From positions 1 to 64,000 of the forward strand of contig CANQEH010000010.1 of the NCBI GenBank assembly GCA_947594835.1: a stretch of DNA of 64,000 nt, in the 5' to 3' direction. The DNA is from an uncultured Acetatifactor sp. (GTDB lineage: Bacteria; Bacillota; Clostridia; Lachnospirales; Lachnospiraceae). Of the stretch, positions 1 to 8,137 are shown one piece after another. The notes under the pieces were generated by a model, which was not told the origin of the DNA, made no database searches, and worked only from the letters and a program-made list of their open reading frames with translations. Positions within the stretch are counted from its first letter, which is position 1. Every line of letters starts with the position of its first letter. Both the position numbers and the translations under genes were made by a program.

Positions 1-141
1 ATCGCAGCCGATCTGCTGGTAGATGAAAAGGAAATTGCCCGGATCTGTGAGGCCTATTTATCCTGCGGGCCGGAGGAGAGCGCCGTCTACGAGAAGCTGG
101 CAGGCGGAAAGCTGTCGGGCAATCCGGGATGGTCGGAATAA
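1..141 (+). CDS. Rpn-family nuclease/putative transposase, C-terminal end (partial)
   Basis: The reading frame is open from base 1 and stops at 139-141, so only the last 46 residues are present. The peptide begins IAADLLVDEKEIARICEAYL and carries CGPEESAVYEKLAG. It is nearly the same as the ends of the two Rpn-family genes at 44674 and 45697 in this window. It is therefore the 3' end of a third Rpn (PD-(D/E)XK, YhgA-like) paralogue whose body lies upstream. Rpn proteins are DNA endonucleases linked to RecA-independent recombination and phage defence. The catalytic half is not visible here, so activity cannot be judged. Confidence 0.8.
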   Translation: MAADLLVDEKEIARICEAYLSCGPEESAVYEKLAGGKLSGNPGWSE

Positions 142-237
142 AAAAGTGCAAGGCTGTTTTGCAAAGTGAAGCCTGGCCTGGCAACGGGGCTTCCTGCGGC
201 TTTGGGGCAAGCGGCCAATCAAAAGGAGGAATGGAAG

Positions 238-630
238 ATGGAGAGAGTCGTAAAATTTTTAAAGGATGCGGGAACGTATTATCTGGCCACCGTGGAGGGC
301 GATCAGCCGAGAGTGCGCCCGTTTGGGACGGCGCATCTTTTTGAGGGAAAGCTTTATATCCAGACGGGCAAGGCAAAGAATGTGTCCAGGCAGCTGCACG
401 CCAACCCGAAAGCGGAAGTGTGCGCCTTCCGGGACGGCGAATGGCTTCGGATCGCGGGAGAGCTGGTGGAGGACGACAGACGGGAGGCAAGGCAGTCCAT
501 GCTGGATGCATATCCTTCCTTGCAGAATCTGTATTCTGCAGATGATGGGAACACAGAGGTCTTTTATTTCCAGAATGCAACGGCGACTTTTTCTTCCTTT
601 ACCCATGCGCCGGAGGAGATCAGATTCTGA
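238..630 (+). CDS. Pyridoxamine 5'-phosphate oxidase-like flavin-binding protein
   Basis: The 130-residue protein starts MERVVKFLKDAGTYYLATV and contains RVRPFGTAHLFEGKLYIQTG, the pattern of the small split-barrel pyridoxamine-oxidase/general-stress-protein family that binds FMN or F420. Length fits these single-domain proteins. The start at 238 is chosen because AAAGGAGG at 222-229 lies at good spacing; the longer upstream frame has no ribosome-binding site. It is probably an FMN-dependent reductase of unknown substrate, acting in the cytoplasm. Assignment to true pdxH is unlikely, because these short proteins form a different subfamily. Confidence 0.82.
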   Translation: MERVVKFLKDAGTYYLATVEGDQPRVRPFGTAHLFEGKLYIQTGKAKNVSRQLHANPKAEVCAFRDGEWLRIAGELVEDDRREARQSMLDAYPSLQNLYSADDGNTEVFYFQNATATFSSFTHAPEEIRF

Positions 631-687
631 ATGTGGCCCGCCAGATCGCGTACAGAGAGACGCCGGGCCGGAAAGGATGTTGACGCC

Positions 688-1098
688 ATGGAAATGGAAA
701 ATCAGAAAAATCAGAAGCAGTGCACTGCATACGGCAGCTTTTTCAAAAGTATCGTAGATCAGGACCGCTGTCCGGTTGTCATCTGCAACCTGGAGCATGA
801 GATTATCTACATGAATCCGGCTGCCATAGAAAACTATGCCAGGCGGGGCGGTGAAAAGCTGGTGGGAACAAGCCTGCTTGGGTGCCACAGCCGGGAATCG
901 GCGGAGAAAATCAAGCAGGTGACGGACTGGTTTGCTTCGGACGAGAGCCACAATATCGTCTATACCTTCCACAGCGAAAAGCAGAACAAGGATGTCTACA
1001 TGGTGGCGCTGCGGGAGCAGGGCAGGCTGATCGGCTATTATGAAAAGCATGAATGCCGCAGCTTAGAGACCATGGGGAAATATGATATGCCGCAGTGA
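688..1098 (+). CDS. PAS domain protein
   Basis: The 136-residue protein consists of one PAS-like sensory fold. Typical signs are CPVVICNLEHEIIYMNPAA near residues 25-45 and a following core ending in GRLIGYYEKHECR. No kinase, HTH or GGDEF output domain is attached, so it probably acts by protein-protein contact. AAAGGA at 672-677 supports the start at 688, and a second in-frame ATG lies at 694. It follows the pyridoxamine-oxidase-like gene by 57 bp and runs toward holA on the other strand, with 20 bp between the stops. The ligand is unknown. Confidence 0.75.
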   Translation: MEMENQKNQKQCTAYGSFFKSIVDQDRCPVVICNLEHEIIYMNPAAIENYARRGGEKLVGTSLLGCHSRESAEKIKQVTDWFASDESHNIVYTFHSEKQNKDVYMVALREQGRLIGYYEKHECRSLETMGKYDMPQ

Positions 1099-1118
1099 AC
1101 CGCTGGGGCAGGGGGCGT

Positions 1119-2093
1119 TCACAGCACAGATAAAATCAGGATTTCCACGCTCATCCTGTCGTTTAAGCGGCCGCTTTTTACGGCTTCCTCCGCCTCTACG
1201 CACTGCTCGACGGCCCTCCGCAGGGAAGCGGAGGGAAAGCGGGCGGACTGGGCCAGATATTTTTTGACGGCAAAAGGCGGCACGCCCAGTCTGGAGGCCA
1301 TGGTCTTGCCGTCATAGCCCCTGGAGTGCAGTTCCTTTGCCTGCAGCAGCAGATTGCACTGTCTGGCGATGAGGAACAGGATCCGCATGGGGGGCTCCTT
1401 CAGCGCCAGCAGGTCGTAGTAGAGTCCCAGGGCTTTTTTGGGCTGTCTGTCCGCGATGGCGTCTACCATGTCGAAAATATGGTTGGTGATATGGACGGTG
1501 CAGACGGCTTCTACGTCCGCGTCGGTGACGACTTCCCGGTCGATGCAGTAGCAGATCAGCTTTTCCAGCTCCATCTGGATCTGATCCATGTCTGTCCCTG
1601 TCTTGGACAGCAGGAGCCGGGCGGTGGCCTCGGTCATCTTTTTCCCGTCTTTGGCCAGAATCCCGGCAATCCAGCGCTTTAAGGAGGTTTCGTCCTGGGT
1701 GGTAAATTCCACGGCGCGTCCCTTGGACTGAACGGTTTTATACAGCTTGCAGCGTTTGTCTACCTCGCTTTCCGTGAATACGAAAAAGGCCGTCTCGTTG
1801 GGCTGGGCCAGATAAGCGGCCATTTCTTCCCCGCCGGATTTAAACAGGCCGCTGTCCGTGAGGAAAATGACCCGGCGTTCTGCCAGAAAGGGCATGGTTT
1901 CTGCGAGATCGATGATTTGTCCCACGGGCACGTCCTTGCCTTCATAAAAATGGGTGTTCATGGGATCGCCATCCCCGCAGAGGGCTTCCCGCAGGCGGTT
2001 TTTGTACTGGCGGCGCAGATAGTGCTCCTCTCCGTAGAGAAGATACATTTGTTTGAAAACGCCCTGTTTTATGTCTTCGTTGAGCTGTTTCAT
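1119..2093 (-). CDS. holA: DNA polymerase III subunit delta
   Basis: The 324-residue protein is the clamp-loader delta subunit, which opens the beta sliding clamp during replication. Family signs are MYLLYGEEHYLRRQY near the N-terminus, GLFKSGGEEMAAYL, and MTEATARLLLSKTGTDMDQI in the middle domain. The C-terminal domain includes EPPMRILFLIARQCNLLLQ. The start at 2093 gives MKQLNEDIKQG and is preceded on the minus strand by GGGAGG; a frame extending to 2192 lacks such a site. Length fits the family (about 330-345 residues). It is a single gene here, convergent with the PAS gene and divergent from the secreted repeat protein. Confidence 0.93.
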   Translation of the reverse strand: MKQLNEDIKQGVFKQMYLLYGEEHYLRRQYKNRLREALCGDGDPMNTHFYEGKDVPVGQIIDLAETMPFLAERRVIFLTDSGLFKSGGEEMAAYLAQPNETAFFVFTESEVDKRCKLYKTVQSKGRAVEFTTQDETSLKRWIAGILAKDGKKMTEATARLLLSKTGTDMDQIQMELEKLICYCIDREVVTDADVEAVCTVHITNHIFDMVDAIADRQPKKALGLYYDLLALKEPPMRILFLIARQCNLLLQAKELHSRGYDGKTMASRLGVPPFAVKKYLAQSARFPSASLRRAVEQCVEAEEAVKSGRLNDRMSVEILILSVL

Positions 2094-2267
2094 AGGCTGC
2101 CTCCCTGCGCGTCCCGACACGTCTTCCCATTCCGCGTCGCAAATGTTTTTCAAAATGAGTATCTTCATAGGATACCAGAAAGAGCATATCATATTTTAAA
2201 AGGTGAGACAAGGCGGAGGGAGAGAAAAAGAAATGAAAAATGGTACGTCCTGACAATGAAATTCCGC

Positions 2268-2296
2268 TTGCAGGATCCCAGCCTTCAGTGTATAAT
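2268..2296 (+). promoter_or_regulatory. Sigma-A promoter for the secreted repeat protein
   Basis: TTGCAG (2268-2273) and TATAAT (2291-2296) are separated by 17 bp, about 100 bp upstream of the start at 2398. Confidence 0.65.
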
Positions 2297-2397
2297 CATA
2301 CTGCTTCATGAGCCTTTCCCGGCAGACCATTGCGGGAAAGGGGAAGAAAGGCGAAGAATGTAACGGCGGATTGGTTTGAGAATGGAGGAAAACGGGA

Positions 2398-3933
2398 ATG
2401 AAAAAAAGAGGGCGTATCGTTGCCTTGTCCCTAACCGCAGTACTGGCAGCCGGACTGGCGTCAACGACGCTGTTTGATCTGGCGGCAAAGCCTGATCCTG
2501 TGAGCGCCGCAGCCAATGAGGGCAGTGCCGGCCTCGGATCGGAAACCGTAACGATAGAGGAGTCCATGGAAAAGGTGATGGCCTCCAACAGCGCCATGGT
2601 GGGCACAATCGATATCGCCGCCCCCCAAACGGCTGCGGACAGCGTTTCCGCTGGGACGTCCCAGGAACAGGCTGCAGGACAGGGCGAGGCGCTGTCCGCG
2701 GCGGCTGCGGTGGAAACCGTGCAGCCGGACAGTATAGGGGGCTGGTTTTCACAGGCCTGGCAGGCTCTTCCGTTTGTATCCCAGGAGCGGGACGCCATAG
2801 ATAATACCCAGGAACCGGGACAAACCGGCAATGTCTCCGCAGTCATACCGGGAGAAAGCGCGGTGCAGGAAACGTCAAAGCCGTCGGAAACGCCGGATCC
2901 CCTGGCCGCAGCTCTGGGCAGGACGCGGCAGATTCCCGGGCAGACCCCGGCGGCAGGAGCAGCCGGGACGGCAAAACCCCAGCAGACCCCGGCGGCAGGA
3001 GCAGCCGGGACAGCAAAACCCCAGCAGACCCCGGCGGCAGATGCAGCCGGGACAGCAAAGCCCCAGCAGACTCCGGCGGTTTCTTCTGCATCGGCTGCGA
3101 AAAGCGCCTGCTCCGGCTCCAACCATGTTTATACAGGCGACTGGAAGGTGACGAAACAGCCCACCTGCGCGCAGTATGGTTCCAAATCAAGGTACTGCCA
3201 GTGTGGGAAGACGGCACAGTCTGCACTCTATGGGAGTCCCACAGGCCAGCATCAGTATGTCCACAAGGAGACTGCCGCAAGCTGTGAGAAAGCGGGGACG
3301 ACTTACGATGTCTGCACGACTTGCGGGGCAAAGACAAATGAGACAGCGATCCCGGCAGCGGGCCATCGCTATGTGGCGCACGAGACCCCGGCAGACTGCG
3401 CGCACACTGGCGTCCGCTATGAGGAATGTACGGTTTGCAAAAAGCGCATCAACACAGTGACCCTGCCTAAGACAGGGCATCACTGGGACAAGACGGTGGT
3501 GATCGAGCCGACCTGTACCGCAAGCGGTTATCGGTATCAGGAGTGTGTGGACTGCGGCGCACAGTCGTCGGGAGAAAAACTGATCTGCCTTGGCCATGAG
3601 TATGCGGTTACCGGCAATGTAGACGCTACCTGTACGGAAGCAGGGTATCAGATCAAGTCCTGCATTCGGTGCGGCGTCCAGGAGCAGACGGTGACGCAGC
3701 CTGCCATGGGGCATGATATGGGCCATGCCCAGTATGTGGTATGGGCTACCTGCCAGCAGGAGGGCAGGACGGAGTATCACTGCAACCGCTGCGGTTTTGT
3801 CAGGGCGTATACGGAGCCCAGGACAGACCACCATTGGATCTTGAACGAAAACAGGATCGGGCTGAAAGAATGCCGGGACTGTGGCTTGCAATTCAGCGAA
3901 AATCTCTATCCAGAGCACTTTGGAGGCGAATAA
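2398..3933 (+). CDS. Secreted repeat protein with CxxC/zinc-ribbon-like modules
   Basis: The 511-residue protein starts with an export signal (MKKRGRIVALSLTAVLAAGLA). A low-complexity Ala/Gln/Thr/Pro-rich region follows to about residue 235, with three copies of a 14-residue unit of the type QTPAAGAAGTAKPQ. The C-terminal half holds about seven modules of roughly 40 residues. Each has a Cys, a G-Y/T-x-Y step, a C-x2-C (CTTCG, CTVCK, CVDCG, CIRCG, CNRCG, CRDCG) and usually a closing GH. Such modules are common in surface proteins of clostridia and may bind zinc or act as stalks. No sortase motif or anchor domain is visible, so attachment is unclear. A ribosome-binding site (GGAGGA) precedes the ATG, and a terminator follows. 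Confidence 0.8.
   Translation: MKKRGRIVALSLTAVLAAGLASTTLFDLAAKPDPVSAAANEGSAGLGSETVTIEESMEKVMASNSAMVGTIDIAAPQTAADSVSAGTSQEQAAGQGEALSAAAAVETVQPDSIGGWFSQAWQALPFVSQERDAIDNTQEPGQTGNVSAVIPGESAVQETSKPSETPDPLAAALGRTRQIPGQTPAAGAAGTAKPQQTPAAGAAGTAKPQQTPAADAAGTAKPQQTPAVSSASAAKSACSGSNHVYTGDWKVTKQPTCAQYGSKSRYCQCGKTAQSALYGSPTGQHQYVHKETAASCEKAGTTYDVCTTCGAKTNETAIPAAGHRYVAHETPADCAHTGVRYEECTVCKKRINTVTLPKTGHHWDKTVVIEPTCTASGYRYQECVDCGAQSSGEKLICLGHEYAVTGNVDATCTEAGYQIKSCIRCGVQEQTVTQPAMGHDMGHAQYVVWATCQQEGRTEYHCNRCGFVRAYTEPRTDHHWILNENRIGLKECRDCGLQFSENLYPEHFGGE
2941..3079 (+). repeat. 42-bp tandem repeat inside the secreted protein gene
   Basis: Three near-identical 42-bp units lie at 2941-2982, 2983-3024 and 3025-3066, with a 13-bp partial fourth. 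They encode a 14-residue Pro/Ala linker unit. The period is a multiple of three, so copy-number change keeps the frame. Confidence 0.92.
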
Positions 3934-3948
3934 AAGCCTGTGAGACGG

Positions 3949-4002
3949 GGACTGTGAAAAAGGAAGTTGAAAGACTTTTGTTTTTCCAGTCCTCTCTTTT
4001 TT
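3949..4002 (+). terminator. Rho-independent terminator after the secreted protein gene
   Basis: GGACTGTGAAAAA (3949-3961) pairs with TTTTTCCAGTCC (3981-3992) with one bulge, followed by TCTCTTTTTT. Confidence 0.7.
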
Positions 4003-4084
4003 GTCTGCGGCACCTATTGGCAGAGTCATTTTGGAGAGCAATTTTGCAGAGTATGGAAAACCAGTAGAAAGGAGAGTGGCAGCG

Positions 4085-5698
4085 ATGACCACGCGAAAGG
4101 GGAAAAGCCTGTACCGCGATATCTGCATTGGCCGACTGGTCTTTTACAGAGGGCGCCGGGAGGTACAGCGGCGGGAGGCGGCGGATGCCGGGGAAGAGCT
4201 GCGCCGCTTTGAGGAAGCGGTTGCTATGGCAAAGAGCCAGCTGCACAGGCTGTACGAAAGAAGCGTGCAGACGGTGGGGGAAGCCAATGCTGCGATTTTC
4301 CAGGTGCAGGAACTGCTGTTGGAGGATGGGGAATATCTCCGTGCCGTAAAGCAGGGGATTGCGGAAGGGCGGTCATATGCCGAATACGCCGTCTGGGAAG
4401 CCGGGCAGCGCATTGCCGGGAAGCTGCGGGCCCTGGAGGATGATTACATCAGAGAGCGGGATCAGGATATCCTGGATGTGACGGACAGGCTGTTGGGCGC
4501 ACTGGCCAGGGAGCAGCGGGCGGAAGCGGCAGAGGAGCCCTTCATCCTGGCGGCCCGCGATCTGCTGCCCAGCCAGGTGGTGCAGCTGTCGGCGTACCCC
4601 GTGCAGGGGCTTGCGCTGGGAGGCGGCAGGTTCCATTCCCATACGGCAATCCTTGCCAGAAGCATGGGCATCCCGGTGTTAATGCAGCTGGGGGAGGATC
4701 TGGAGGAAAACTGGGAGGGCAAAACAGCGGCCATAGACGGCTTTGAGGGCGTGCTGTATCTGGATCCCGACGAGGGGATGCTGGAAAAACTGGAGGAGAA
4801 AAAGAGGGAGGCTGGCCGCCGCAGGAAAGCGCTGGAGGGGCTCAAGGGGAAGGAAAACATCACCCGGGGCGGACAGTCCGTCAAGCTGTATGCCAACGCG
4901 GGGAGTCTTGTGGATGTGGAGGAGGCCTGCGCCAATGACGCTGGCGGGATCGGCCTGCTGCGCAGCGAGCTTCTGTATCTGGAGAGCCCCTCTGCCCCCG
5001 GCGAAGAGCAGCAGTTCTCCTTTTACCGCCAGGTGCTGGAGCGGATGGGGGAAAAGGAGGTCGTCATCCGCACCTTTGACATCGGGGCGGATAAAATGCC
5101 CCCCTGGCTCTGTGTGCAGGCGGAAGAAAACCCGGCGCTGGGGCTGAAATCCATCCGGCTGGGGCTGGAACGTCCCCAGCTTTTAAAAACACAGCTGAGG
5201 GCCCTGTACCGGGCGGGGGTTTCCGGGAATCTGCGGATCATGTATCCCATGATCACTTCGGTGGAAGAAGTGCTGCAGCTAAAGCAGATCGAGGAACAGG
5301 TGCAGCGGGAACTGGCCCGGGAGGGGATCCCCTATGCCCGGAAGATTCCCACAGGGATTATGATAGAGACTCCGGCGGCGGCTGTCCTTGCCGATCTGCT
5401 GGCGGAGGAAGTGGATTTTTTCAGCGTGGGGACGAACGACCTGACCCAGTATACGCTGGCGCTGGACCGCCAGAACGAGGCGCTGGAGCGGTTTGCAGAC
5501 CCGGACAACAAGGCGGTGCTCAGGCTGGTGGAGTTTACAGTAAAATGCGCCCACCGGGCGGGGATCTGGGCCGGCGTCTGCGGGGAGCTGGCTGCGGACA
5601 CAGCCTTTACGGAAGCATTCCTGCGGATGGGGGTAGATGAGCTGAGCGTTTCCCCGGGGATGGTCTTGGAACTCCGGGAAAAGATCCGGGAACTTTAA
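4085..5698 (+). CDS. ptsP: Phosphoenolpyruvate-protein phosphotransferase (divergent Enzyme I)
   Basis: The 537-residue protein has the Enzyme I layout: a helical HPr-binding part, a phospho-His domain around GGGRFHSHTAILARSMGIP, and a PEP-binding barrel. In the barrel, DIGADKMPPW, LGLKSIRLGL, TNDLTQYTLALDRQNE and GVCGELAAD carry the expected Arg, Glu, Asp and Cys residues. It should move phosphate from PEP to HPr or a paralogue. The start at 4085 follows GAAAGGAG at 4067-4074. The loop before the catalytic His reads RFHSH where classical EI has RTSH, a one-residue insertion. No ptsH lies beside it, so it may be an auxiliary EI rather than the main one. Confidence 0.88.
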   Translation: MTTRKGKSLYRDICIGRLVFYRGRREVQRREAADAGEELRRFEEAVAMAKSQLHRLYERSVQTVGEANAAIFQVQELLLEDGEYLRAVKQGIAEGRSYAEYAVWEAGQRIAGKLRALEDDYIRERDQDILDVTDRLLGALAREQRAEAAEEPFILAARDLLPSQVVQLSAYPVQGLALGGGRFHSHTAILARSMGIPVLMQLGEDLEENWEGKTAAIDGFEGVLYLDPDEGMLEKLEEKKREAGRRRKALEGLKGKENITRGGQSVKLYANAGSLVDVEEACANDAGGIGLLRSELLYLESPSAPGEEQQFSFYRQVLERMGEKEVVIRTFDIGADKMPPWLCVQAEENPALGLKSIRLGLERPQLLKTQLRALYRAGVSGNLRIMYPMITSVEEVLQLKQIEEQVQRELAREGIPYARKIPTGIMIETPAAAVLADLLAEEVDFFSVGTNDLTQYTLALDRQNEALERFADPDNKAVLRLVEFTVKCAHRAGIWAGVCGELAADTAFTEAFLRMGVDELSVSPGMVLELREKIREL

Positions 5699-5706
5699 AG
5701 AAGAGG

Positions 5707-5746
5707 AATCCGCGTGTCCCAAGGGCTGGTGGGACACGCGGATTTT
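5707..5746 (+). terminator. Strong terminator after ptsP
   Basis: A perfect stem AATCCGCGTGTCCCA / TGGGACACGCGGATT closes an 8-nt loop and is followed by TTTTCG. Confidence 0.85.
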
Positions 5747-5840
5747 TCGACTTTTGGCAGAAAAATGGAGAAGGACGTAAAATAATCCGGCTTTGCCGTG
5801 CATCTTAGCGAGGCCACACGAAATCCGCGGTGAGTTGCGG

Positions 5841-5870
5841 TTGCTGTTTCAAACTTTTATCTTTTATAAT
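5841..5870 (+). promoter_or_regulatory. Promoter for the Spo0A-C-like gene
   Basis: TTGCTG (5841-5846) and TATAAT (5865-5870) are spaced 18 bp apart, about 100 bp before the start at 5970. Confidence 0.5.
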
Positions 5871-5969
5871 GGAAAAGGTGGCTGATTTTGCAGGAAACCG
5901 CGGGATGGTGTTGCTTTGCGCGGCAGCTGCTACAAAAATGAGACGAATTCCCACCATGGAGGTAGCTTT

Positions 5970-6485
5970 ATGGAGCAATTAAACTTAACGGCGACAAAAG
6001 ACAACGACAAAATATACAAAATTTTGGGAGACCTGATGAACGGGGACAAGGAATTCCAGATCATGATCACGGTTCCCTCCGCCAAGGGAGGGATCGTCAA
6101 GGCCGCTGCAGAACCGCCCAAGCCCAAGGCAGTCCGCAATCTGGAGCAGGATGTAACCAATATGATACATGAAATCGGCGTACCGGCACATATCAAGGGA
6201 TATCAGTATCTGAGGGAGGCCATTATGATGTCGGTGGAAGACCCGTCCATGATCAGCTCCATCACCAAGATCCTCTATCCGACCATCGCAAAACGCTTTC
6301 AGACCACGCCCAGCCGTGTGGAGCGGGCCATCCGCCACGCCATAGAGGTGGCCTGGAGCAGGGGCAGGATGGAGACGCTGGACGCGCTGTTTGGCTATAC
6401 CATCGACACGGGGAAGGGAAAGCCTACCAACTCTGAATTTATCGCTCTGATCGCCGACAGGATCCGCCTCTCTTACAAGATGTGA
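5970..6485 (+). CDS. Spo0A C-terminal-domain protein without receiver domain
   Basis: Residues of about 57-171 match the Spo0A DNA-binding domain closely: [53 protein letters not shown] and [17 protein letters not shown]. The phosphoacceptor receiver domain that normally precedes it is missing. In its place is a 56-residue segment ([21 protein letters not shown]...) with no recognised fold. The start at 5970 follows GGAGGT at 5959-5964. The recognition helix is intact, so it could bind 0A boxes (TGTCGAA type) constitutively or compete with full-length Spo0A. Orphans of this kind occur in Lachnospiraceae; the function is not established. Confidence 0.9.
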   Translation: MEQLNLTATKDNDKIYKILGDLMNGDKEFQIMITVPSAKGGIVKAAAEPPKPKAVRNLEQDVTNMIHEIGVPAHIKGYQYLREAIMMSVEDPSMISSITKILYPTIAKRFQTTPSRVERAIRHAIEVAWSRGRMETLDALFGYTIDTGKGKPTNSEFIALIADRIRLSYKM

Positions 6486-6546
6486 CACAGCCACAGACGG
6501 ACTGCCTTTGGGAAAACGAGAAAGGGAACTTTCCCGGAGAAAATAC

Positions 6547-6575
6547 TTTCCACCAGGCCCGGAATGATGTATAAT
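6547..6575 (+). promoter_or_regulatory. Possible glgA promoter
   Basis: TTTCCA (6547-6552) and TATAAT (6570-6575) have a 17-bp spacer. The rest of 6486-6687 holds no gene I can support. Confidence 0.4.
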
Positions 6576-6687
6576 ATCCGCAAAGGGGCTCTGCCCGTGG
6601 CCAGCGCTGCAGCCAACCGCACCCGGCACAGCGGCGCGTTTTCCACCGGCCACCATCCAAACAACCATCATTCAGCGGAGGGTTTCC

Positions 6688-8133
6688 ATGAAGAACATCT
6701 TATTCGCAGCCTCAGAGGGCGTACCTTTTGTGAAAACAGGCGGTCTTGCCGATGTGGTCGGCTCCCTGCCCAAGTGCATTGACAAAAAATACTTCGATGT
6801 CCGGGTCATCATTCCCAAATACGCCTGCATGAAGCAGGATATGAAAGACAAAATGCAGTATGTCACGCACTTCTATATGGATTTTAACTGGAAGAACGTC
6901 TATGTTGGGATCCTGGAGGCGCAGGTGGACGGCATACACTATTATTTTATCGACAACGAGGGCTATTTCAACGGCCCCAGACCTTACACGGATGACCCCA
7001 GATGGGAAATCGAGCGGTATGCTTTCTTCTGCAAGGCGGTGCTGTCCGCCCTCCCTGTGATCGGCTTTCATCCCGATCTGATCCACTGCCACGACTGGCA
7101 GACCGGGCTGATCCCGGTTTACTTAAAGGAGCGTTTCCACGAAGGAGACTTTTTCCGGAACATCAAATCGGTGATCACAATACATAACCTGAAATTCCAG
7201 GGAAAATGGGACACCAGGACCGTCCAGAGCATCACGGGCCTGCCGCCCTATTACTTTACCCCCGATAAACTGGAGGCATACAAGGATGCCAACCTGTTAA
7301 AGGGGGGCATCGTCTACGCCGACGCCGTCACCACGGTGAGCAATACCTATGCGGAGGAGATCAAGACGCCCTTTTACGGCGAGGGGCTGGACGGCCTGCT
7401 CAGGGCCAGAAGCAGGGATTTGCGCGGAATTGTAAACGGCATAGACGACGTAGAGTTTGACCCGTCGAAGGACGCCTGTCTGGCGCATCCCTACAATGCG
7501 GTGAATTTCCGAAAGGAGAAGGGGAAAAACAAACGGGCCCTGCAGCAGGAGCTGGGGCTGTATCAGGACGATAAGAGGATGATGATCGGGCTGGTCTCCA
7601 GGCTGACGGATCAAAAGGGGCTGGATCTGATCGCCTATGTGATGGATGAGCTCTGTCAGGACGAGATCCAGTTGGTGGTGCTGGGAACCGGCGAGGAGCG
7701 CTATGAAAATATGTTCCGGCATTACGACTGGAAATATGGGGACAAGGTGTCTGCGAATATCTATTATTCCGACCCGCTTTCCCATCGGATTTACGCCGCC
7801 TGCGACGCCTTTTTGATGCCGTCGCTGTTTGAGCCCTGCGGGCTGAGCCAGCTGATCGCGCTGCGTTACGGCACCATCCCCATCGTGCGGGAGACGGGAG
7901 GCTTAAAGGATACGGTGGCGCCCTACAACGAGTATGAGAGCACCGGCACGGGCTTTAGTTTTTCCAACTACAACGCCCATGAAATGTTGAATACGATCCG
8001 CTATGCCGAGCATATTTATTATGATAAGAAGCGGGAGTGGAACAAGCTCATCGACAGGGCGATGGCGGCAGATTTTTCGTGGAAGGTGTCTGCGGCCAAG
8101 TACCAGGAGATGTATGACTGGCTCATCGGTTAG
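6688..8133 (+). CDS. glgA: Glycogen synthase (ADP-glucose)
   Basis: The 481-residue GT5 enzyme extends alpha-1,4-glucan chains from ADP-glucose. Family marks are the N-terminal KTGGLADVVGSLPK (the ADP-glucose-binding KxGGL), HCHDWQTGLIPVY, VTTVSNTYAEEI, the domain linker GIVNGIDDVEFDP, and the C-terminal EPCGLSQLIALRYGTIP with its catalytic-loop Glu. Length is normal. GGAGGG sits 7 bp before the ATG. No other glg genes are adjacent. The downstream flippase gene starts 5 bp after the stop, so the two are probably co-transcribed. Confidence 0.95.
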   Translation: MKNILFAASEGVPFVKTGGLADVVGSLPKCIDKKYFDVRVIIPKYACMKQDMKDKMQYVTHFYMDFNWKNVYVGILEAQVDGIHYYFIDNEGYFNGPRPYTDDPRWEIERYAFFCKAVLSALPVIGFHPDLIHCHDWQTGLIPVYLKERFHEGDFFRNIKSVITIHNLKFQGKWDTRTVQSITGLPPYYFTPDKLEAYKDANLLKGGIVYADAVTTVSNTYAEEIKTPFYGEGLDGLLRARSRDLRGIVNGIDDVEFDPSKDACLAHPYNAVNFRKEKGKNKRALQQELGLYQDDKRMMIGLVSRLTDQKGLDLIAYVMDELCQDEIQLVVLGTGEERYENMFRHYDWKYGDKVSANIYYSDPLSHRIYAACDAFLMPSLFEPCGLSQLIALRYGTIPIVRETGGLKDTVAPYNEYESTGTGFSFSNYNAHEMLNTIRYAEHIYYDKKREWNKLIDRAMAADFSWKVSAAKYQEMYDWLIG

Positions 8134-8137
8134 AGGT

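Noticed and set aside
259..1050. Long minus-strand open frame over the pyridoxamine-oxidase-like and PAS genes
   Set aside because: It overlaps two well-supported plus-strand genes and has no family resemblance or ribosome-binding site; a G+C-rich shadow frame.
2196..3122. 308-codon minus-strand frame with repeats (GVCWGFAVPAA)
   Set aside because: It mirrors the 42-bp repeat of the secreted protein gene; the repeat peptide is an antisense artefact.
3187..4128. 313-codon minus-strand frame
   Set aside because: Antisense to the Cys-module region and its terminator; no plausible product.
5742..5750. 0A box near the Spo0A-C-like gene (TTCGACT)
   Set aside because: One mismatch from the 7-base core and located in the ptsP terminator; too weak to claim.
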